From contig DMCR01000003.1 of assembly GCA_003445735.1 (NCBI GenBank), positions 1-11,647 of the forward strand: 11,647 bases of DNA, given 5' to 3'. The notes beneath the pieces were generated by a model. It saw only the letters and a program-made list of their open reading frames with translations, was not told the DNA's origin and did not search any database. Every line of letters begins with the position of its first letter. Position 1 is the stretch's first letter. Source of the DNA: Cryomorphaceae bacterium. GTDB taxonomy: Bacteria > Bacteroidota > Bacteroidia > Flavobacteriales > Schleiferiaceae. Positions 6,401-11,647 of the stretch are shown here, in pieces. The position numbers and the translations under genes are program-made.

Positions 6401-7659
6401 TATTTCTTAAATTCCAAGAGCGTCGCGCGGATGATGGCAATACACTCATCGAGTTGTGCTTTGGTCATAACTAGTGGTGGGGCGAATCTGATAATGTTTC
6501 CGTGAGTAGGCTTCGCCAAAAGACCTTTTTCTTTCAAGGCTATACAGATGTCCCAAGCCGTTGAGCTATCCGGCGTATCATTGACAATGATCGCATTCAA
6601 TAAACCCTTTCCGCGCACCTTGGTCACGAGGTCTGTCTCAGCGATTATTTTATTCATTTCTGCACGGAAGTGCTCACCCATGGCGCGTGCATGAGGGGCA
6701 AGTCCCTCTTCTTTCACCACTTCAAGAGCCGCGATGGCGACTTTCGCCGCAATAGGGTTTCCACCAAAGGTAGAACCGTGCTGGCCCGGTTTGATTACAT
6801 CCATCACCTCGCTATCGGCCAAGACTGCACTCACGGGATATACCCCACCTGATAAGGCCTTTCCTAATATTAAAAGATCTGGTTTTATGTAGGTCTCGCT
6901 GCGCTCACAAGTGTTGCCACAAGAACAGTTGCCACAAACGGCCAACAAAGATCCGGTTCGTGCAATCCCAGTTTGCACCTCATCAGCAATGAAAAGTACA
7001 TTACGTGCTTCACACATAGCTTTGGCTTTCGCTACAAAATCATCTGCGGGCGTATTCACCCCGGCCTCACCTTGGATGGGCTCGACCAAGAAACCGACTA
7101 CGTTTTCATTTGCCAAGGCAAAACCTAGGGCGCCTATGTCATCATAAGGCACGCTCACAAAACCGCCCGTGTACGGACCGAAGTTGTTGCGCGCATCCGG
7201 ATCGTCGCTGAAAGAGATGATGGTAGTCGTACGTCCGTGGAAGTTTCCTTCACACACGGCGATCACTCCCTGATTCTGTGGGACGCCTTTTTTCTCGTAC
7301 CCCCATTTGCGGGCGATCTTTAAAGCAGTTTCCACAGCCTCAGCACCAGTATTCATAGGAAGAACCTTCTCAAAACCAAACGTATCACATATATACTTTT
7401 CGTATACCCCGAGCTGACTGTTGAAGAAAGCGCGCGAGGTCAAAGTCAATTCTTTAGCTTGATCCACCATAGCACGGACAATTTTCGGATGGCAATGCCC
7501 CTGATTCACAGCGCTATAAGCAGAGAGAAAGTCATAGTATTTTTTACCTTCTACATCCCATACGTGCGCACCCTCTCCCCGGTCTAAAACCACAGGTAGT
7601 GGGTGGTAATTGTGGGCGCCATACGTATCCTCAAGGTGCATTAAAGCTTTAGAATCCAT
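6400..7659 (-). CDS. rocD: Ornithine--oxo-acid aminotransferase (ornithine aminotransferase)
   Basis: This 419-residue PLP enzyme transfers the delta-amino group of ornithine to 2-oxoglutarate, giving glutamate semialdehyde (pyrroline-5-carboxylate), and links arginine/ornithine breakdown to proline and glutamate. Visible motifs are FLSAYSAVNQGHCHPKI (44-60, typical of ornithine aminotransferases rather than other class III enzymes), NTGAEA (103-108, phosphate binding), IADEVQTG with D226, LGKALSGGVYPVSAV with the Schiff-base lysine K267, GSTFGGNP with T297, and RFAPPL with R392. An unusual CxxCxCxxxC cluster (C242, C245, C247, C251) lies between the Asp and Lys motifs. Met at 7659 is preferred over 7695: the longer start lies inside the -7 promoter element, and the extra 12 residues do not look like family sequence. 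This is the first gene of a three-gene minus-strand operon. Confidence 0.92.
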   Translation of the reverse strand: MDSKALMHLEDTYGAHNYHPLPVVLDRGEGAHVWDVEGKKYYDFLSAYSAVNQGHCHPKIVRAMVDQAKELTLTSRAFFNSQLGVYEKYICDTFGFEKVLPMNTGAEAVETALKIARKWGYEKKGVPQNQGVIAVCEGNFHGRTTTIISFSDDPDARNNFGPYTGGFVSVPYDDIGALGFALANENVVGFLVEPIQGEAGVNTPADDFVAKAKAMCEARNVLFIADEVQTGIARTGSLLAVCGNCSCGNTCERSETYIKPDLLILGKALSGGVYPVSAVLADSEVMDVIKPGQHGSTFGGNPIAAKVAIAALEVVKEEGLAPHARAMGEHFRAEMNKIIAETDLVTKVRGKGLLNAIIVNDTPDSSTAWDICIALKEKGLLAKPTHGNIIRFAPPLVMTKAQLDECIAIIRATLLEFKK

Positions 7660-7692
7660 ACTCGAAAATCTTATAGTTAAATAAGTACAGTA

Positions 7693-7700
7693 CAAATATA
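7693..7700 (-). promoter_or_regulatory. Bacteroidota-type -7 element (TATATTTG) for the rocD operon
   Basis: On the minus strand TATATTTG is an exact TAnnTTTG match. It lies 33 bases upstream of the rocD ATG at 7659, leaving an ordinary leader of roughly 25-30 bases. No clean TTG occurs 17-23 bases further upstream, so the -33 element is degenerate or absent. The element overlaps the alternative rocD start at 7695, which argues against that start. The whole divergent rocD/Omp28-like intergenic region (7660-7762) is only 103 bases and holds no other recognisable site. Confidence 0.6.
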
Positions 7701-7762
7701 AAGGCGTTGAACCCTATTAACGCAGAAATTGATAACTTCAGCAATTCAAATCACGAACAATT

Positions 7763-9787
7763 ATGAAAAAACTATTACTTGTCTTTCTTTCGGTGGCTTT
7801 TGCTTTGACGGCTCAAGCACAATATTACCACCTTTCAGGTGCCTCAGGGAACCCAAACAATATTAACCAAGAAGATTCGGAATACCCCGTCGGCGGGGGG
7901 CTGCCGTCTACTTGGTCGTCTATTCTCAGTGCATCTCAAAGCCCAGGAACTTATACCTCGTCGCAAAATATTCCATTCAATTTCCTATTTAATGGTAATA
8001 GTGTTACGACTTACCGAGCTTCCAATACCGGTATACTGACCTTCTCACAAGTTAGCAACCCGGCGAATAATAGTGGCGGCGGTGTGGTGTCATTAGCTAG
8101 TAGCAATGTTCCTGATTCTTCTGTCTGTGTATTGGGGATTAACGGGAGCGGGACTAACGATCAGATCGCAACAGCTACCTTTGGAACTTCTCCAAATCGT
8201 CAGCATTGGATAATGTTTAGCTCGTTTAGTGGAACTGGCACAAGCGGTAGCCACTGGACTTATTGGTCAGTCGTTTTGGAAGAATCTACGAATAATATTT
8301 ACATCGTTGACCAGCGTACCGCTAACTTCACAGGCTCGCTAAATTTGGGAATACGAGTGAGTGGTGCAGTCATAGATAGTTTGAATGGAGTATCCAGCCA
8401 AAGTACTAATGCACCAGACCGTTCAGATAATACTCACTACACCTTTATTCAAGGAGTACAGCCAGATTACGAGATGGGCGCAGTAAGCTTTAACGTAAGC
8501 CCATATCTCGGATTGAATACGGCTCCTTATACTATCGAAGCTAATTTTGTAAACAATGGCGCACAAACGTTGAGCAGTGCAACTTTCAACTACACCATAG
8601 ATGGCGGGACTCCAATAACTTCTTCGTTGAGCAATCTCAACATTGCTAGTGGATCGACCGGAACCCTTTCTTCCGGAACAAATTGGAATCCATCCGCAAC
8701 TGGCACTTATGAAGTAAAAGCATGGTTGAGCGACCTAAATGGATCTAACATTGATCAAAATTCTGCCAACGATACTGTCTCATTAACCGTACAAGTGGTC
8801 ACGGCCTTAACACAGCGCTACCCATTATACGAGACCTTTACATCTTCAACTTGTGGACCATGTACGCCTGCAAATACGACCATGGAAGGTATATTTGCTA
8901 ATAACCCTGGCGAGCACAATTCAATCAAATACCAGATGAGTTGGCCTGGTAGCGGTGATCCATATTTCACATATGAAGGTGGTGATCGACGTACATTCTA
9001 TGGCATCAACTCTGTTCCACGCGTTCAGATTGATGGTGGTTGGGATGGTAACGGAAATGCACTCACTCAATCCGTTTATGACTACTATCAAAATCAACCT
9101 GCCTTCGTGCAAATGACCGCGACTTGGTCTCGTTGGAGTAAAACTATCGAAACTGATGTCACAATTACATCATTAGCAGATGTAACAAGCAACAGCTTGA
9201 AACTTTTCGCTGCCATCTATTCGGTGCGCGATGTAGCCAATGTTGGGACCAATGGTGAGACAGAGTTTTTCCACGTCCTAAAAAAATTGATGCCAAGCTC
9301 TTCGGGCGAAAGCTTAAGCTCTTTAACCTCTGGTGCTACAGTAACAAAACAATTGAGCTACACCTTCAATGGTAATTATATTTTGCCGCCAAACGCACAG
9401 AGCCCAGTGAACTTGAGTAATAGTCATACAGTAGAAGACTTTACCAACCTTGGTGTAGTCCTTTGGATTCAAGATGTGAGCACTAAAGAAGTCTTACAGA
9501 GTGTAGATGCGACCTATACGATTGGCCAATTTGAAAACTCTCTCGCTTCAAAAATGAATATTTACCCTAATCCAACCACTGATATCTTGTTCGTAGAAGG
9601 AGATTTTAGTGAAGAAGCTACGATACGTTTAGTGGATATTGCAGGACGTGAGTTCGTGCGGTCAAAAGCAGATTTTACAGGCGGTCATCGCGTAGAGATT
9701 TCTACCGCATCTTTGGCCCCGGGTACTTACCTGCTCATCACAACTACGCGCGGTGCGAGCCACGCTCAACCAGTGATTGTGCAGTAA
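7763..9787 (+). CDS. Secreted Omp28-related protein with CGPC thioredoxin-like domain and type IX sorting domain
   Basis: This 674-residue exported protein begins with a signal peptide (1-20, ending AQAQ). Residues of about 21-236 form a beta-rich region of lectin or jelly-roll character, with TGILTFSQ and WTYWSVVLEESTNNIYIVDQR stretches. Residues of about 238-346 look like a CARDB/Ig-type module (VNNGAQTLSSATFNYTIDGG). Residues of about 350-590 match the Omp28-related family, with ETFTSSTCGPCTPAN carrying C364 and C367 in a thioredoxin-type CxxC, then NSVPRVQIDG. Residues 598-674 are a type A type IX secretion sorting domain (MNIYPNPTTD, LVDIAGRE, LAPGTYLL), so the protein should cross the outer membrane and be surface-anchored or released. 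The gene stands alone: divergent from rocD and closed by a strong terminator. The redox role is plausible but unproven, because Omp28 proteins have no firm function. Confidence 0.9.
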   Translation: MKKLLLVFLSVAFALTAQAQYYHLSGASGNPNNINQEDSEYPVGGGLPSTWSSILSASQSPGTYTSSQNIPFNFLFNGNSVTTYRASNTGILTFSQVSNPANNSGGGVVSLASSNVPDSSVCVLGINGSGTNDQIATATFGTSPNRQHWIMFSSFSGTGTSGSHWTYWSVVLEESTNNIYIVDQRTANFTGSLNLGIRVSGAVIDSLNGVSSQSTNAPDRSDNTHYTFIQGVQPDYEMGAVSFNVSPYLGLNTAPYTIEANFVNNGAQTLSSATFNYTIDGGTPITSSLSNLNIASGSTGTLSSGTNWNPSATGTYEVKAWLSDLNGSNIDQNSANDTVSLTVQVVTALTQRYPLYETFTSSTCGPCTPANTTMEGIFANNPGEHNSIKYQMSWPGSGDPYFTYEGGDRRTFYGINSVPRVQIDGGWDGNGNALTQSVYDYYQNQPAFVQMTATWSRWSKTIETDVTITSLADVTSNSLKLFAAIYSVRDVANVGTNGETEFFHVLKKLMPSSSGESLSSLTSGATVTKQLSYTFNGNYILPPNAQSPVNLSNSHTVEDFTNLGVVLWIQDVSTKEVLQSVDATYTIGQFENSLASKMNIYPNPTTDILFVEGDFSEEATIRLVDIAGREFVRSKADFTGGHRVEISTASLAPGTYLLITTTRGASHAQPVIVQ

Positions 9788-9810
9788 AAAGTATTCTTAA
9801 TAAAGTTAGA

Positions 9811-9837
9811 GGGCGGCCCGCGGGCCGCCCTTTGTTT
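9811..9837 (+). terminator. Strong rho-independent terminator
   Basis: Positions 9811-9830 form a perfect GC-only palindrome that folds as an 8-bp stem (GGGCGGCC/GGCCGCCC) with a CGCG loop. It is followed at once by a T-rich run (TTTGTTTTT). It lies 23 bases after the stop of the type IX-sorted protein and ends transcription of that gene. On the opposite strand the stem lacks a good T-run, so it acts mainly rightward. It ends only about 20 bases before the methyltransferase ATG, which implies that gene has its own promoter. Confidence 0.93.
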
Positions 9838-9843
9838 TTGGGG

Positions 9844-9851
9844 TATTTTTA
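9844..9851 (+). promoter_or_regulatory. Candidate -7-like element (TATTTTTA) before the methyltransferase gene
   Basis: TATTTTTA matches the TAnnTTTG consensus except for its last base and ends four bases before the ATG at 9856. The preceding sequence is the terminator, so transcription has to restart somewhere here. No TTG lies at 17-23 bases upstream, where the terminator stem sits instead, and the site is just T-rich enough to arise by chance. It is offered as a weak candidate only. Confidence 0.25.
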
Positions 9852-9855
9852 CTCT

Positions 9856-11286
9856 ATGGGAAGAAAGAACAGACGCATCCCCAACCTTGAGCGTGTGCAC
9901 CTCACAGATTTGGGCAATAAAGGGAAAGCGGTAGGACGCCACGACAACCGCGTGGTCTTCGTCAATGGCGGAGTACCTGGCGATGTGGTGGACGTTCAGG
10001 TAACTAAAAAGCGCCGTACCTACCTCGAAGGAAAGGTAATCCACGTCCACGAATACAGCGCCGACCGGATCGAAGCGCAGTGCGAGCACTTCGGAGTATG
10101 TGGGGGTTGTAGGTGGCAGAATTTAAACTACAACAAGCAGCTATTCTACAAGGAAAAGGAGGTGCAACAGAATTTGAAAAAAATTGGGCACATCACCCCT
10201 AAAACCTACCACCCCATCCTTGGGAGCGCAAAACAATTCCGCTACCGCAACAAACTTGAGTTCAGCTTTACGGACAATAAATGGTTAACCCAAGAGCAAC
10301 TCGATAGCGACGAAGTTTTTGAAGAGCGCCGCGGGGCCGGCTTTCATATCCCAGGATTCTGGGACAAGGTGCTTGATATTGATACTTGTCACCTGCAACC
10401 GGAACCGACCAATGCCATTCGCAATTTCATTCGCGATTGGGCCATTCAGCGAAACTTGCCGTTCTTCAACCCTCGTTCGCAGGAGGGATGGCTGCGCACG
10501 ATGATGATTCGTGTGGCCAGTACGGGCGATGTTTTGGTGGTAATCCAATTCCGCACTGAGCTCCAAGCTGAGCGCGAAGCGTTGTTGAATGACCTCGTGG
10601 AGGTCTTCCCGAAGATTACTTCCCTGCAATATACCATCAACCCGAAGGGCAACGATACCCTATATGATTTGGATATCCACACCTTCTATGGTCAACCCTA
10701 CATTGAGGAGGCCATGCCGAAATACAGTGGTGGGGGGCAACTTAGATTTAAATTGGGTCCAAAGAGCTTTTATCAGACGAACCCCGACCAAGCTTACGAA
10801 CTCTACAAAGTGGCTTTGGATATGGCCAACATTCAGCCGACTGATCTCGTCTTCGACCTCTACACTGGAACAGGGACCATTGCTCTATTCATGGCGGAGA
10901 GGGCCAAGGAAGTGGTGGGTATTGAGCTCGTACCTGAGGCCATTGCCGATGCTAAGATCAATGCGGAAAACAACCATATTGATAATGCTACCTTCTACGT
11001 GGGCGACATGAAAGAGGTTTTGACAGATATTTTTATCCAGAAGCACGGGCGTCCGAACATCATTGTGACAGATCCACCACGGGAGGGCATGCATAAGGAT
11101 GTAGTCGTCCAATTATTGGCGCTCGAAATCCCCCGAATGGTCTATGTAAGCTGCAACAGCGCCACTCAAGCGCGCGATCTTGGCTTGTTGGCAGAGAAGT
11201 ATGAGGTGATCCAAAGCCGCGCTGTGGATATGTTTCCTCAGACACATCACATTGAAAACGTTGTTGAATTGGCTCTTAGGGCGTAA
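9856..11286 (+). CDS. rlmD: 23S rRNA m5U methyltransferase, RlmD/TrmA family, with Fe-S cluster site
   Basis: This 476-residue SAM-dependent enzyme methylates uracil C5 in RNA, most likely 23S rRNA at the position equivalent to U1939. An N-terminal TRAM-like RNA-binding domain spans about 8-66. The four Fe-S cluster cysteines are all present: C76, C82 and C85 (CEHFGVCGGC) plus C178 (DTCHL), matching the RlmD spacing Cx5Cx2C. The catalytic half has FYQTNP (305-310), the SAM loop DLYTGTGTIAL (334-344), TDPPREGMH (405-413), the nucleophile C433 in YVSCNSATQARDL, and the general-base region HIENVVEL (465-472). The ATG at 9856 was chosen over a TTG at 9832, which lies in the terminator T-run and would add eight residues outside the domain. 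TrmA-like or other-position specificity cannot be excluded, but the cluster cysteines favour RlmD/RumA. Confidence 0.9.
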   Translation: MGRKNRRIPNLERVHLTDLGNKGKAVGRHDNRVVFVNGGVPGDVVDVQVTKKRRTYLEGKVIHVHEYSADRIEAQCEHFGVCGGCRWQNLNYNKQLFYKEKEVQQNLKKIGHITPKTYHPILGSAKQFRYRNKLEFSFTDNKWLTQEQLDSDEVFEERRGAGFHIPGFWDKVLDIDTCHLQPEPTNAIRNFIRDWAIQRNLPFFNPRSQEGWLRTMMIRVASTGDVLVVIQFRTELQAEREALLNDLVEVFPKITSLQYTINPKGNDTLYDLDIHTFYGQPYIEEAMPKYSGGGQLRFKLGPKSFYQTNPDQAYELYKVALDMANIQPTDLVFDLYTGTGTIALFMAERAKEVVGIELVPEAIADAKINAENNHIDNATFYVGDMKEVLTDIFIQKHGRPNIIVTDPPREGMHKDVVVQLLALEIPRMVYVSCNSATQARDLGLLAEKYEVIQSRAVDMFPQTHHIENVVELALRA

Positions 11287-11291
11287 CTTCA
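11261..11291 (+). promoter_or_regulatory. Weak candidate promoter (TTG-N20-TAACTTCA) before the phosphoribosyltransferase gene
   Basis: TTG at 11261-11263 is 20 bases from TAACTTCA at 11284-11291, which keeps TA--TT of the -7 consensus but has CA for the final TG. It overlaps the stop of the methyltransferase gene and lies 21 bases before the next ATG. The gene may equally well be read through from upstream, because the gap is only 26 bases and holds no terminator. Confidence 0.2.
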
Positions 11292-11312
11292 CCTCTGAAC
11301 ATTGATCACAAT

Positions 11313-11647
11313 ATGAGTACTACTGAAATCCTCAACGCAGAAGAGATTCAATTCAAAATCCAGCGCCTCGCTTGGGAATTATATGACCGTCACAGTCGTG
11401 CAAAAACCCTGCACGTGGTAGGCATCAAGGATAACGGGTATTGGTTAGCGGAACAATTAGTCACTCGCCTGCGCGACATCTCAGATATCGATGTCACCCT
11501 ACACGAGCTCGTGATGGACAAGGACAACCCTGTCCTCGAAGAAATCCAGATTGACCTCCCCGAAGGCGCCGAACTCGCCCTCGTGGATGATGTACTCAAT
11601 AGCGGCCGCACCCTCCTTTGGGCAGTGATCAAGCTCATGTCTTTCCG
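11313..11647 (+). CDS. Phosphoribosyltransferase-family protein (3' end outside window)
   Basis: The frame is open from the ATG at 11313 to the window end, giving 111 residues of an incomplete protein. A VVGIKDNGYWLAEQL segment (35-49) matches the first PRTase strand and loop. ELALVDDVLNSGRTLLWAV (87-105) is the PRPP-binding motif, with the acidic pair D92-D93 and the SGRT loop. This is the type I PRTase fold. The overall look (short N-terminus, HELVMDKD hood-like segment near 64-71) recalls PyrR-like or stand-alone phosphoribosyltransferases of Bacteroidota. The substrate cannot be fixed without the C-terminus. It follows the methyltransferase gene by 26 bases on the same strand and may share its transcript. 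No signal peptide is present, so it is cytoplasmic. Confidence 0.85.
   Translation, partial: MSTTEILNAEEIQFKIQRLAWELYDRHSRAKTLHVVGIKDNGYWLAEQLVTRLRDISDIDVTLHELVMDKDNPVLEEIQIDLPEGAELALVDDVLNSGRTLLWAVIKLMSF

Noticed and set aside
7660..7695. Longer rocD start at 7695
   Set aside because: It lies inside the TATATTTG -7 element, and the extra residues are not family-like, so they would not be on the transcript.
7707..7740. Promoter for the Omp28-like gene made of TTG (7707-7709) and TAACTTCA (7733-7740)
   Set aside because: The 23-base spacing is at the edge of the accepted range and the -7 octamer misses the final TG, so it is too weak to list as a feature.
9832..9855. TTG start for the methyltransferase at 9832
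   Set aside because: The TTG is in the T-run of the terminator, and the residues added (FLGYFYS) do not belong to the TRAM domain. The ATG at 9856 is in normal position.
9766..10089. 107-codon minus-strand frame over the terminator and methyltransferase 5' end
   Set aside because: It crosses the terminator palindrome and is antisense to a well-supported gene, with no recognisable protein features.
11298..11312. Inverted-repeat-like ATTGATCACAAT before the phosphoribosyltransferase gene as an operator
   Set aside because: Only 4-base outer arms and a TGATCA core are present and they are not co-centred. This is expected by chance.

Overview
The window reads as a chromosomal segment from a member of the Bacteroidota, most likely a Flavobacteriia-type (possibly marine) bacterium. 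The reasons are a C-terminal type IX secretion sorting domain, a TonB-dependent receptor paired with a carboxypeptidase-regulatory-like protein, -7 promoter elements of the TAnnTTTG type, no obvious Shine-Dalgarno sequences, and a RocD with the Cys-rich loop I recall from flavobacterial homologues. The genus cannot be named from sequence alone. Genes are densely packed. I see no tRNA, rRNA, CRISPR, insertion sequence, phage or defence gene, and no stretch over 300 bases without a gene.

Left block (27-4774, + strand): a tight four-gene envelope operon. It encodes a secreted M23/LytM zinc endopeptidase, a small secreted protein with a carboxypeptidase-regulatory-like domain, a TonB-dependent outer membrane receptor that starts at TTG, and a 76-residue uncharacterised protein. 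Junctions are a 4-base overlap, a 1-base gap and a 2-base gap. The operon meets the next one tail to tail, with the two stop codons overlapping at 4771-4774.

Middle block (4771-7659, - strand, read right to left): ornithine aminotransferase (rocD), a membrane acyltransferase of the OafA/acyltransferase-3 type, and a thioredoxin-fold protein with a one-cysteine WCGDA site. Both junctions overlap (1 and 20 bases), and a clear -7 element at 7693-7700 precedes rocD.

Right block (7763-11647, + strand): a secreted multidomain protein with an Omp28-like thioredoxin fold (CGPC) and a type IX sorting domain, followed by a strong intrinsic terminator at 9811-9837. Next come an RlmD/TrmA-family 23S rRNA m5U methyltransferase with its complete Fe-S cysteine set, and the 5' part of a phosphoribosyltransferase gene cut by the window end.

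No complete, obviously new multi-gene system is visible. The points most worth a second look are the split of the regulatory-like domain from its receptor across a TTG-initiated junction, the Cys cluster inside RocD, the secreted CGPC protein, the uncharacterised 76-residue operon member, and two genes whose -7-like element ends only four bases before the ATG, which suggests leaderless transcripts.
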